Below are positions 8,311 through 16,655 of a stretch of 40,654 bases of DNA, piece by piece. Origin of the DNA: Pedobacter sp. GTDB lineage: Bacteria; Bacteroidota; Bacteroidia; Sphingobacteriales; Sphingobacteriaceae. Location: assembly GCA_014377775.1 (NCBI GenBank), contig JACMOW010000081.1:1-40654 (forward strand), in the 5' to 3' direction. A model generated the notes under the pieces. It was not told where the DNA came from. It made no database searches and was given only the letters and a program-made list of their open reading frames with translations. A program made the translations under genes and the position numbers. Position 1 is the stretch's first letter. Every line of letters begins with the position of its first letter.

Positions 8311-9273
8311 CTAAAACAAATCTTTAATAATCTGGGCTATCGATAAGCCTTCTGCCTCCGCTCTATAATTACGAACAATGCGATGGCGTAAAATGGCTTC
8401 GGCTATGGCTTGTACATCTTCAATATCTGGAGCGTATTTGCCCGAGATAGCGGCATGGCATTTAGCACCTAAGACTAAAAATTGAGAGGCCCGTGGTCCG
8501 GCGCCCCAGCTCACATAGTTATTGATGGCTGCTGATGACAAAGGGGTATTTGGGCGAGTTTTAGCAGCTAACTTAACCGCATATTCTAAAACGTGATCGG
8601 TAATGGGGATACTGCGGATCAATTTTTGAAAAAACTGTATTTCGCTGGCGTTAATTATTTTCTCAAGCGTAACTTCTCTATTGCTTGTTGTGTTTTTAAC
8701 AATGGTTAATTCATCTTCAAATGCAGGATAATCTAAGTAGATGTTAAACATAAAACGATCCAATTGCGCCTCAGGAAGGGGGTAGGTTCCTTCTTGTTCA
8801 ATTGGGTTTTGAGTAGCTAGAACAAAAAATGGCTGCGGTAAACTATGCGTTTGACCAGCTATCGTAACTGCTTTCTCTTGCATCGCTTCTAACAATGCTG
8901 CCTGGGTTTTTGGAGGGGTACGGTTAATTTCATCCGCTAAGATGATGTTAGAAAAAATGGGCCCTTTTATAAATTTAAGATGACGATCTTCTCCTAAAAT
9001 TTCGGCGCCAATAATATCACTTGGCATCAAATCAGGTGTAAATTGAATCCGGTTAAAAGAGAGGTCTAAAACGCTGGAAACGGTTTGTACCAATAAAGTT
9101 TTAGCCAAACCCGGTACGCCAACTAACAAGCAATGGCCATTGCTAAAAATGGCGACTAATACAGATTTTATCACCTCATCTTGACCAATAACTACCTTAT
9201 TAATTTCAGACTTGATTTTTAAGAAGGACTGATGCAAGGCATCGACAGCTTTTACCTCATTTTCAAACTGCAT
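8311..9273 (-). CDS. MoxR-family AAA+ ATPase
   Basis: 320 aa. The Walker A motif is GVPGLAKT (about residue 57) and Walker B is ILADEINR (about 117). Sensor/arginine-finger features follow, with ATQNPIEQEGTYPLPEAQLDRF as a family hallmark. MoxR ATPases act as chaperone-like factors, usually with DUF58 and von Willebrand factor A proteins encoded next door. Here the partner genes are not downstream, because the gene is followed directly by the convergent GDPD-like gene. Upstream it sits 5 bp from the surA-like stop, so it is probably co-transcribed with the periplasmic folding genes. Confidence 0.93.
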   Translation of the reverse strand: MQFENEVKAVDALHQSFLKIKSEINKVVIGQDEVIKSVLVAIFSNGHCLLVGVPGLAKTLLVQTVSSVLDLSFNRIQFTPDLMPSDIIGAEILGEDRHLKFIKGPIFSNIILADEINRTPPKTQAALLEAMQEKAVTIAGQTHSLPQPFFVLATQNPIEQEGTYPLPEAQLDRFMFNIYLDYPAFEDELTIVKNTTSNREVTLEKIINASEIQFFQKLIRSIPITDHVLEYAVKLAAKTRPNTPLSSAAINNYVSWGAGPRASQFLVLGAKCHAAISGKYAPDIEDVQAIAEAILRHRIVRNYRAEAEGLSIAQIIKDLF

Positions 9274-9278
9274 GAAAC

Positions 9279-10640
9279 TTATTTTTTTTCGTTTTTAAAC
9301 CAAAGTTTCAATTCGTTGCAAGTGGCAAATTCTTCATCAACTTTAATATAAGTGGTTTCTTTACGCTTCTCGAACCATTCGCTCACAACGCGATCTTCTT
9401 TTTCCTTTTGTGCACGCTCCTTAAATTTCGGGTAGTCTTGCGCTAAATTTCCTTTATGTGGGGGAATTTTAGATTTTAGAAAGAAAATTTTATAACCTTC
9501 TTTTGCCTGTTCTGGGGTTGAAAAAGCAACAGGTTTAGAAATTCCTCCAATTTTCATGGTGTCAATCACCACAAAAACACTTGGATCTAATTTTTCAACT
9601 GGTATAAATGTAGTTCTGGCCGTAACATTATCTGCATATAACATCATACCACCGTTGTATTGTGTTTCTTTATTATCAGAATAGGTTGATGCAGCAAACG
9701 CGAATGGCATTTTCTTTACTGTAATATCGTTATAAATACTATCTGCTTTTAATTTTAATCGGCTTAAGCTTTCTGGTGTGGTTTGTGGGCGTACTAAAAT
9801 GTGTCGGGCGTGTACCTGTTCTCCTCTACGTTCAATAACTTGCAAAAAATGATAACCAGCATCAGTTTCAAAAACTGGTGATATTTCCCCAGTTTTTAAT
9901 TTAAAAGCCCATTGTGTAAATTCCTTAAACATGGCAGTTCTGTCAAAAAAACCTAAATCGCCACCTTCTGAAGCAGAACCAGGGTCTTCTGAGTAGCTTT
10001 TTGCTAAAAATCCAAAATCTTCACCGCTTTTTACACGAAGCCTCATTGCTTCAAGCTTATCATAATATTTTTGTTTTTCAGCTTTGCTTAACTTCGGATA
10101 TAAGGCTATTTCTCCCACCTCCACTTCTGTGCTTATGTCTGGTAAACTATCTTTTTGATAAGTTTCGAAATATTTTTTCACCTCTAGTGGTGTAACACTA
10201 ACATTTTCAGTAATTTTTGATTGCATTTTGTTCGCAATTAAGCCCTCTTTTACATCGGGTCTCATCTCGTCCTTATACTGTAATACCGATTTGCGTAAAA
10301 ATTGCTCCAACTGTTCTTGTCCACCCATGCGTTGTATCTGGTAACGCATACGTTTATCCAATTCATCATCCACCTGATTTTCTTGCACAACAATAGAATC
10401 GATTTCGGCTTGTTGCTTTAATAGTTTTTGAATAAGCATTTGCTGCAAATACACGCATTTAATCCGTTCGTTGGCCGGATTACCTTGATTTAAATAAAAG
10501 CCATATTGTTGATTTAATTCAGATAATAAAATAATATTACTACCTACTACCGCAACTACTTTATCTATTGCTTGCTTTTGTGCTTGTACATTCATAAACA
10601 GACACAAAAATGCAGCTGCTATATATAAGGATTTCTTCAT
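9279..10640 (-). CDS. SurA-like periplasmic peptidylprolyl isomerase
   Basis: 453 aa with a signal peptide (ends MNVQAQ). An N-terminal SurA-type chaperone region (about 22-170: KVVAVVGSNIILLSELNQQY, then helical) is followed by two parvulin domains. The first, about 172-275, contains the diagnostic AKSYSEDPGSASEGGDLGFF. The second, about 277-390, begins with ARHILVRP and has ASTYSDNKETQYNGG. It probably assists outer-membrane protein folding. A -7 box (TAACTTTG) lies 26 nt upstream of the start. The downstream moxR gene begins 5 bp after the stop, and a smaller parvulin-less relative lies just upstream. I give no symbol because Bacteroidota have several SurA-like paralogues. Confidence 0.92.
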   Translation of the reverse strand: MKKSLYIAAAFLCLFMNVQAQKQAIDKVVAVVGSNIILLSELNQQYGFYLNQGNPANERIKCVYLQQMLIQKLLKQQAEIDSIVVQENQVDDELDKRMRYQIQRMGGQEQLEQFLRKSVLQYKDEMRPDVKEGLIANKMQSKITENVSVTPLEVKKYFETYQKDSLPDISTEVEVGEIALYPKLSKAEKQKYYDKLEAMRLRVKSGEDFGFLAKSYSEDPGSASEGGDLGFFDRTAMFKEFTQWAFKLKTGEISPVFETDAGYHFLQVIERRGEQVHARHILVRPQTTPESLSRLKLKADSIYNDITVKKMPFAFAASTYSDNKETQYNGGMMLYADNVTARTTFIPVEKLDPSVFVVIDTMKIGGISKPVAFSTPEQAKEGYKIFFLKSKIPPHKGNLAQDYPKFKERAQKEKEDRVVSEWFEKRKETTYIKVDEEFATCNELKLWFKNEKK

Positions 10641-10666
10641 TCTATGTATTCAATTGTAATTATTCG

Positions 10667-10674
10667 CAAAGTTA
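10667..10674 (-). promoter_or_regulatory. -7 box upstream of the surA-like gene
   Basis: The minus strand reads TAACTTTG, an exact TAnnTTTG match, in the 57-bp gap before the surA-like start. No convincing -33 TTTG is seen. It would allow expression separate from the upstream small gene. Confidence 0.45.
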
Positions 10675-10697
10675 ATATTATTCATGTAAGTATTTGC

Positions 10698-11297
10698 TTA
10701 TAGCTTCGCTAAATGCCTCAACTCTTCGTCATTAATCTTTACAGTATATTTTGTTCTCAGTAATTTAATCCAATCGTTTTCTAGGTTCTGCTGATAGTCT
10801 GCAATCACTTGTCCTCGTATTTCATCAAAACCTTTGTTGGCATAATTCGAAGCATTTGCATTATAAAACTCGCGGAGTTTGTTTTCATCATCCCATGCTT
10901 TACTCCAAACTTTTTTTTCAGAGATGTTAAACATTAAAACTCCCTCTCGATATTCATTCATAATAAATGCATATTCTATATCTTTTGGGGAGGTCTTTCT
11001 TTGTGCCTTTAAAGCATTTTCATACCCATTAATTTCTGTCTTATAGGCGGTATCGGCATCTAATCCCATTGATCTGGCATCGATAACCTTAAGTTTAAAG
11101 TTGATGTAAAGGTTTAAGTAGGTAGACAAATCAGCATAAGACACATTCGTAACACCGCGATGGTTTTTCTTATAAACCCACAGAAACTCTTTACTGCTTA
11201 TAGATTTCCCATTTACTAACGCTACATTTTGCGAAAAAGCAAGGAAATTTAAACAGCAGAATATAAAAATGCAACAGACTTTTCTCACAAAAGACAA
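10698..11297 (-). CDS. Small secreted SurA/PrsA-like protein lacking a parvulin domain
   Basis: 199 aa with a signal peptide (ends LAFSQ, about residue 23). The opening NVALVNGKSISSKEFLWVYKKN is the typical start of SurA/PrsA-type chaperone domains. The YINFKLKVIDARSMGLD helix and the closing FDEIRGQVIADYQQNLENDWIKLLRTKYTVKI match, from memory, the two ends of the large Bacteroidota peptidylprolyl isomerases. No HxLL...GGDLG parvulin core is present between them, so only the chaperone halves remain, joined around residue 95. It lies 57 bp upstream of the surA-like gene on the same strand. I infer a chaperone-only helper for envelope proteins. The frame is open throughout. Confidence 0.75.
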   Translation of the reverse strand: MSFVRKVCCIFIFCCLNFLAFSQNVALVNGKSISSKEFLWVYKKNHRGVTNVSYADLSTYLNLYINFKLKVIDARSMGLDADTAYKTEINGYENALKAQRKTSPKDIEYAFIMNEYREGVLMFNISEKKVWSKAWDDENKLREFYNANASNYANKGFDEIRGQVIADYQQNLENDWIKLLRTKYTVKINDEELRHLAKL

Positions 11298-11393
11298 CGG
11301 CTAACTATTTTAATGGATAAAAATAACAATTTAAGAAGCTATAATAAGATATTTAACTAATTTTAACAGAAATATTTTCTGCTAAATATAAAT

Positions 11394-11906
11394 ATGGTTA
11401 ACCAACTTACAAATAACGCCGAAGCCTTACGTTTATTTTTTACAGAGGATATTTATTTGGTTGCCAATGGGAATGAAATTACCATAAAGGAAGAATTAGC
11501 CCTAGAGCCACAAAAACCGAAGACCGTATTTAACTACCTTGGGAAAAATCAAAAAAACATTTTGATTTTAGTGAATGATAGCCAAAATGATGTGAGTACA
11601 GAACAGGGCAGAGAATTGTTGCGAAAATTAGTTAAAGCGATTAATTTAACTGCAAATGATTTTGCTTTGGTTAACTATTCGGATTATACATCAGAAAAAT
11701 ACAATGACTTACTCGCTTTCTTTAATTGCAAGTTAATGATAGCCTTTGGAGTAAACGCTGTTGATCTTAATGTACCAGCTCAGCCTTTACACCAGCTTAT
11801 TAATTACGAAGAAGCGACGCTATTGTTTGCCGAAAATCTGCATGATTTGGACACAGATCAAGCAAGTAAAAAAATATTATGGACAAGTTTGCAACAACTT
11901 AAATGA
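11394..11906 (+). CDS. Conserved protein of unknown function upstream of rdgB
   Basis: 170 aa, soluble, no signal peptide. Predicted features are an N-terminal strand/helix part, a hydrophobic strand NILILVND (about 56-63), a helix ELLRKLVKAINL, another strand MIAFGV, and a C-terminal helix SKKILWTSLQQL. No catalytic motif is visible. The order (hydrophobic strand with ND, helix, then a C-terminal K-x-LW-x-L helix) is loosely reminiscent of DNA polymerase III psi (HolD), but this is a weak manual resemblance. It overlaps rdgB by 4 bp (ATGA), so the two are translationally coupled. Confidence 0.75.
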   Translation: MVNQLTNNAEALRLFFTEDIYLVANGNEITIKEELALEPQKPKTVFNYLGKNQKNILILVNDSQNDVSTEQGRELLRKLVKAINLTANDFALVNYSDYTSEKYNDLLAFFNCKLMIAFGVNAVDLNVPAQPLHQLINYEEATLLFAENLHDLDTDQASKKILWTSLQQLK

Positions 11907-12484
11907 TGAACCAATTGGTTTTTGCATCAAGCAATATTCACAAAACAGCAGAAGTAAGTGCATTGTTATTACCCCATTATAAAGTACTCAATCTGGTCGA
12001 TATTGGCTGCCTAACAGATATTCCTGAAACAGGTGATAGCTTTGCCGAAAATGCAACCTTGAAAAGTACGTATGTAGCCGAAAATTTTAAGTTAGATTGC
12101 TTTGCAGACGATAGTGGATTAGAAGTTGAAGCGCTTAATAATGAACCAGGGATCTTTTCGGCACGCTACAGTGGTTCAAGAGGAGATGAACTTAATTTAA
12201 ACTATCTTTTAGCAAAGATGGAGGGAATAAGCAATCGTAAGGCTAGGTTTAAAACCGTAATTTCACTCCTGTTAGGTGGAAAAAATTATATTTTTGAAGG
12301 AGTTATTAATGGTGAACTGCGAACACAACCAATAGGCACAACAGGTTTTGGTTACGACCCTATTTTTCAGCCTGATGGCTACGCCGAAACATTTGCACAA
12401 ATGCCTATGGCACAAAAAAATAAAATTAGCCATAGAGCAATCGCATTACAAAAATTGATCGGCTTTTTAAAAGCTAGGAGTTAA
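11903..12484 (+). CDS. rdgB: RdgB/HAM1-type non-canonical purine NTP pyrophosphatase
   Basis: 193 aa. It removes dITP, XTP and similar deaminated purine nucleotides from the pool. Family signatures run in order: the N-terminal VFASSNIHKTAEV nucleotide-binding loop, FADDSGLEVEAL (metal-binding Asp), GIFSARYSG, TTGFGYDPIF and the closing KNKISHRAIAL. Length is normal. Two adjacent ATGs open the gene, and the first overlaps the upstream stop as ATGA. It ends 7 bp from the convergent ostA-like stop. Confidence 0.97.
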   Translation: MMNQLVFASSNIHKTAEVSALLLPHYKVLNLVDIGCLTDIPETGDSFAENATLKSTYVAENFKLDCFADDSGLEVEALNNEPGIFSARYSGSRGDELNLNYLLAKMEGISNRKARFKTVISLLLGGKNYIFEGVINGELRTQPIGTTGFGYDPIFQPDGYAETFAQMPMAQKNKISHRAIALQKLIGFLKARS

Positions 12485-12491
12485 TGATCCC

Positions 12492-14669
12492 TTAGTTTTT
12501 CTTGGTTGTGTCTGTTTTAAGTAAAGGTGCAATAGGCTTTGAAATAATTTTATTCGAGTCGAGCTTTACTGCTACCTTGTTACTATTATTGGTGTTTGGA
12601 ACTGGCTTCTTCTCTGTAGAGGTAATAACAGATTTCTTTACTGGTTTTTTTATATTGGTTTTTGGGACAACTTTTGGTTTAATAATGCTTTTTGTCGGCA
12701 GCCCTTTAATAATGTCGTTTTTGCTTTTGGGCCTTAATTCAGGTTTCCAGATAAATCCAGTAAGTAATGCCTCTTTTAATGTTTTGTCTGCAGGTAAAAA
12801 TGTTCCTTCTACTCCTTTAATTGTCTTCACACTAGAAATTGTTTTATCTTCAAAAATAATTTTTATCCTTGCACTAACGGTTTGGTTTTGCTGGTATTTT
12901 CCGTCTTCCTTTTTATCGTAATAAATACTTTCGGCATTCCCATCTACATACAAATGTCTGATCTCGCCATCATTAAAAAAGGCGGTAATAATTTTACCTT
13001 TTATCTGATTAAACTTAGTAGTGTCTGCTTCTTGATCTGCAATAAATCCATTTTGAAAAACCTGGGCACTGTTTATTTTCTTGCTCTTAAATTGTACATA
13101 AATGGTATCTCCAGTTTGTTGTGAACTGTCAGCCCATAATATCGGACTTTGATATAATCTTAGTGTAGAATCAGCTGCTGTAAAGAACAGGGAATCAGAT
13201 TTTGCCTGCAAATTGGTTTTGTACACACGAACATTATGGTAAGCCCTAATGGTTCGCGTTTTTACCGTATCGGCGGGATTAAAAGGAGTTGAATCTATTT
13301 TTTTTGGCGGTATAAGTGGTTTTGGTGCTGTTCCAGTACTTTTTTTAGGTGTAGTTTTAGCTACATCTGCTTTTGCATTGATTTTAGGAACAACGAGCTT
13401 TATAGAGTCTTTAACCAAACTATCTTTTTTTGGAACTATTTTTAAATTTAATTTCGTGCTATCTGTTAGTGCTTTCACCGAGTCGACGATCTGTTCTGAA
13501 CGACCTGCTAACTCTATTTTATTCTTTTCGTCTTTTTTCTTTTCTTTATCCTTTTTGCTTTGCTTTGCATTTACCTTTGGCTTGGCTACTGGTTTTTTGG
13601 GAGTTGGAGTTGTTGCAGTTTGAGTAGCTTTAAGGGCCTCTGTTTTCGATTTTTCTTCTTCAACACCAATTTCGTCATCTGCCAATACAGTGGGTTTTTG
13701 AATCAGCTTCAATGCTTTCTGTAACGATCGCTGCGCTTCAAGTATATCGGCGCCAAGCCATAAGGTATCGGCAGTAAGTTTCCCATCAACACGCACTGAG
13801 TCTGATGTGCCCATTCCTACATATGCGTGATCTTTAACTACAATCCGTTCTCCTTCTTTGAAATATTCGCCTAATTGTCCGCGCAGTACAAGTTTATCTT
13901 CCGAATCGTTAAAAATTATATTTTTAACTGCCTTGCCATATCCTTTTTTACCATCATAGTATAAGCTATCACCTTTCAAGGTTTTTGTGCCTTGTGTGTA
14001 AAGATTTTTCTTACCAAAAAATGCCTTTTCACTTTTGGTATTATACTCCCCGTTTTCGGTATAAAGATTATCATCTTTACCTTTTATGTTGGTTGGACCG
14101 TAAAAATAGGTCTGATTGGTAAAGGTGTTATAACGTAAAGTATCAGATTTAATGGTCACAGAATCGGTAACCACCACCACATTATATTTAAAATACGCAT
14201 CTTTTGTACTGGCCAAATAATAACCTTTTTTACTGGTTACGGTAGTGCCGTTTTTGTTCAGTATTTTTCCATTTTCAACATAGGTTCCAACGCGAGTAGC
14301 CATATTATAATCAAAAATGTTGGTGGTAAGTAAAGTAGAGGGATCAGACATCCGCACTTTATTAGTAAGATGTGCCATTTTTGAATTCCCATCATAATTG
14401 AGCAGATCAGAATAAATATTTATCGTGTCTTGATTAATATGCACATTTCCAAAAGCCTCAAAATAGTTTAATTCTTTCCATAAACGCGCACTATCGCAGG
14501 TTAATATTGCGCCATCATGCTCAAAAACAGGTTTTTTTACATGCGTAATTTTGGTAATATTATTAACTGTAGCGACTTCTGAGTCCCTAAGAATAATTTT
14601 TGTTCGCTGTTGAGCATACAATAAGCTGGGGAAGAGGATGAATAGGAAGAATAAGCGTAATTTTTGCAC
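12492..14669 (-). CDS. OstA-like (LptA/LptD N-terminal type) outer-membrane biogenesis protein
   Basis: 725 aa with a signal peptide (ends SLLYAQ). The N-terminal half is built of repeating short beta units such as LTCDSARLWKELNYFEAFGNVHI and KGDSLYYDGKKGYGKA, which is the beta-jellyroll pattern of OstA-like domains that bind or pass LPS. A low-complexity region rich in Lys, Pro, Thr and Ala follows (about 325-460), then a second set of beta units (TIRAYHNVRVYKTNLQAKSDSLFF) and a basic, Pro-rich tail. I infer a role in LPS transport or outer-membrane assembly. No ATG opens the signal peptide, so the start is GTG at 14669, which sits 4 nt after a -7 box. Plus-strand ORFs inside the gene are shadows of its biased composition. 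Confidence 0.9.
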   Translation of the reverse strand: MQKLRLFFLFILFPSLLYAQQRTKIILRDSEVATVNNITKITHVKKPVFEHDGAILTCDSARLWKELNYFEAFGNVHINQDTINIYSDLLNYDGNSKMAHLTNKVRMSDPSTLLTTNIFDYNMATRVGTYVENGKILNKNGTTVTSKKGYYLASTKDAYFKYNVVVVTDSVTIKSDTLRYNTFTNQTYFYGPTNIKGKDDNLYTENGEYNTKSEKAFFGKKNLYTQGTKTLKGDSLYYDGKKGYGKAVKNIIFNDSEDKLVLRGQLGEYFKEGERIVVKDHAYVGMGTSDSVRVDGKLTADTLWLGADILEAQRSLQKALKLIQKPTVLADDEIGVEEEKSKTEALKATQTATTPTPKKPVAKPKVNAKQSKKDKEKKKDEKNKIELAGRSEQIVDSVKALTDSTKLNLKIVPKKDSLVKDSIKLVVPKINAKADVAKTTPKKSTGTAPKPLIPPKKIDSTPFNPADTVKTRTIRAYHNVRVYKTNLQAKSDSLFFTAADSTLRLYQSPILWADSSQQTGDTIYVQFKSKKINSAQVFQNGFIADQEADTTKFNQIKGKIITAFFNDGEIRHLYVDGNAESIYYDKKEDGKYQQNQTVSARIKIIFEDKTISSVKTIKGVEGTFLPADKTLKEALLTGFIWKPELRPKSKNDIIKGLPTKSIIKPKVVPKTNIKKPVKKSVITSTEKKPVPNTNNSNKVAVKLDSNKIISKPIAPLLKTDTTKKN

Positions 14670-14673
14670 TTTA

Positions 14674-14681
14674 CAAAGTTA
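14674..14681 (-). promoter_or_regulatory. -7 box of the ostA-like gene
   Basis: The minus strand reads TAACTTTG followed by TAAA and the GTG start. It is an exact TAnnTTTG match within the 37-bp divergent spacer shared with tilS. Confidence 0.5.
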
Positions 14682-14694
14682 AGTTTAATTTTTT

Positions 14695-14702
14695 TATTTT
14701 TG
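14695..14702 (+). promoter_or_regulatory. -7 box of tilS
   Basis: TATTTTTG followed by AGCC and the tilS ATG. No TTTG lies at the usual -33 distance. Together with the box on the other strand it packs two divergent starts into 37 bp. Confidence 0.45.
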
Positions 14703-14706
14703 AGCC

Positions 14707-16035
14707 ATGTTACCCGTAGCTAGCTTTATAGATTATATCAAAAAAAATGCCCTTTTTACTCAAAAGGATAAAATGTTATTGGCCATAAGTGGAGGGAAAG
14801 ACTCGATACTTATGGCTCAGCTATTTAAACTCGCGGGTTTTAAATTTAGTATAGCGCATTGTAATTTTAATTTAAGAGGCGATGAATCACAACGAGATGA
14901 AGCTTTTGTGAAGTTATTTGCATCAACATTGGAAGTGCCTTTTTACAGCGCTCATTTCGATACAAAGGCTTATGCAAAAGAAAATCATTTATCTACTCAA
15001 ATGGCCGCAAGAGATTTACGTTACCAATGGTTTGAGGAAATACGGGCTAATCATGGCTATGATTTTATTGCATTGGCGCATCACCAAAACGATTCGATAG
15101 AAACCCTATTGCTTAATTTAACCAGAGGGACAGGAATTAGAGGATTGCATGGCATTTTACCCAAAAGGGGATATTTGGTTCGACCGTTATTGTTCCTGTC
15201 AAGACAACAAATTGATGAACTTATCGAAAAAAATCATATCGATTATGTAGAAGATAGTTCAAATCAAAGTGATTTGTATGCTCGAAATAGTATAAGGTTA
15301 AACGTAATTCCTGTTTTAAAGGAAATAAATTCCAACTTGGAAGAAACTTTTGCGCATAACATGATCCGCTTCGCCGAAACTGAAGCGGTGTTGCAAAAAT
15401 TTATGGCGCTAACGCGAGAAAGCTTATGTGAAAAAAGAAATGGAGATGTATACCTAAACATCGAAAAAATTAAATGCTTGGATCCACAAAAGCTGCTTTT
15501 TTTCGAACTGCTTAAGCCTTATTATTTTACATCAACAGTGGTTGATGAGATTTTAGCGTCTTTAAACAAACAAAGTGGGACTTCATTCTACAGCCATAGT
15601 TATAGGGCAACGGTTAACAGAACGGAAATTATCATCTCATCATTGGTGCTTTCAAATACTAATGCTGATGTTTTTTTTATGCATCCGCATGATGAATTTG
15701 TTTTAGTTGGATCGCAGAAATTGATGTGCTCGTATTCAGATTTTATTGCCATTGAAGCAAACCTAAACAAAGCATTTGTAGATGCCGACAAATTAATATT
15801 CCCACTAGTGATTCGTTTTAAACAAGATGGCGATAAATTTATGCCGTTGGGAATGAAGCAATATAAAAAGTTGAGTGATTTTTTAATTGCCAATAAGGTT
15901 CCTCTTCCACACAAATCAAAAATCCCACTTCTTATTAATGGCAATGGAGAAATTATTTGGGTTATTGGTTTTAGGCAAGACAATAGATACAAAGTAAATG
16001 CAACAACAAAAAAAGTTGCTATATTCGAAAGTTAA
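14707..16035 (+). CDS. tilS: tRNA(Ile)-lysidine synthase TilS
   Basis: 442 aa. It uses ATP to attach lysine to C34 of the CAU anticodon in tRNA-Ile2, which is essential for AUA decoding. The PP-loop motif is SGGKDS at about residue 28. CNFNLRGDES, the ALAHHQNDSIETLLLNLTRG block and RPLLFLSR are all characteristic of TilS. The C-terminal TilS_C domain is present (RFKQDGDKFMPLGMKQYKKLSDFLI, about residues 372-396). The start follows the -7 box by 4 nt. It is divergent from ostA-like and runs into the membrane protein gene with a 4-bp gap. Confidence 0.97.
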   Translation: MLPVASFIDYIKKNALFTQKDKMLLAISGGKDSILMAQLFKLAGFKFSIAHCNFNLRGDESQRDEAFVKLFASTLEVPFYSAHFDTKAYAKENHLSTQMAARDLRYQWFEEIRANHGYDFIALAHHQNDSIETLLLNLTRGTGIRGLHGILPKRGYLVRPLLFLSRQQIDELIEKNHIDYVEDSSNQSDLYARNSIRLNVIPVLKEINSNLEETFAHNMIRFAETEAVLQKFMALTRESLCEKRNGDVYLNIEKIKCLDPQKLLFFELLKPYYFTSTVVDEILASLNKQSGTSFYSHSYRATVNRTEIIISSLVLSNTNADVFFMHPHDEFVLVGSQKLMCSYSDFIAIEANLNKAFVDADKLIFPLVIRFKQDGDKFMPLGMKQYKKLSDFLIANKVPLPHKSKIPLLINGNGEIIWVIGFRQDNRYKVNATTKKVAIFES

Positions 16036-16039
16036 ATCA

Positions 16040-16528
16040 ATGATGGATCAGAAACATATCTATATCGAAAAACAATATATTGGCCGCGATTACATTCGTA
16101 TTAGTATTCGACTAATTATGGCGGCTTTTTGCTTTGCTGCCTATGTTTACGAACGCGACAGAGATAACACGGTGGATCTTTTTTTAGTGGTTGGTTTCGG
16201 GATCATCGCCGTTTCCATTGCGCTTTTATTTTTAATTCAGTACAAAATTCGTATCGAAAATAAGAGTGTGATTATTGATGGGCTATGGACAGCCAAGAAG
16301 GTAAAAATCGATTTAAATAGCATTGTAAAAGTAAGAAAGGATACTTATAGCAATTATTTATTTAATAATCCTGTATATAATCTTCATAAAAAAGGGAGCA
16401 TTCGTTTCTACTCATCGGGCAAAGACGCTGTTGTGTTAACAGATCGCGACGGTTTAGAATATTTTATCGGTACCCAACGCCCCAACGAAATGTATCTGGT
16501 AATTCAGGACGAGATGCAAGGACGATAG
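16040..16528 (+). CDS. Small two-helix membrane protein, PH-like
   Basis: The ORF track begins this frame at 15998 inside tilS. I prefer the ATG at 16040, 4 bp after the tilS stop, giving 162 aa (MMDQKHIYIEKQYIGRD). Two hydrophobic segments follow (SIRLIMAAFCFAAYVY; LFLVVGFGIIAVSIALLFLI) and then a soluble beta-rich part (YKIRIENKSVIIDGLWTAKKVKIDLNSIVKVRK, then GSIRFYSSGKDAVVLTDRDGLEYFIGTQRP). This resembles the two-helix plus bacterial PH-like layout. Function is unknown. Confidence 0.85.
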   Translation: MMDQKHIYIEKQYIGRDYIRISIRLIMAAFCFAAYVYERDRDNTVDLFLVVGFGIIAVSIALLFLIQYKIRIENKSVIIDGLWTAKKVKIDLNSIVKVRKDTYSNYLFNNPVYNLHKKGSIRFYSSGKDAVVLTDRDGLEYFIGTQRPNEMYLVIQDEMQGR

Positions 16529-16655
16529 AAAGAAGTGCAAAAAGGCCACGTATCATTTTTAATAACAAATAAAGGAAAAGAGCTATCAATATTATTACCA
16601 TCAGATAACACAAATTGAATAAGATATAGGTTAATTTGTAATTCGAAAGCTATTC

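Noticed and set aside
13249-13623. Plus-strand hydrophobic ORFs inside ostA-like (also 12502-12921, 13430-13627)
   Set aside because: They are antisense to the Lys/Pro/Thr-rich region, whose bias removes stop codons and creates apparent membrane proteins.
15998-16039. Upstream start of the small membrane protein inside tilS
   Set aside because: It would overlap tilS by 38 bp and add a lysine-rich stretch. The ATG at 16040 sits 4 bp after the tilS stop.
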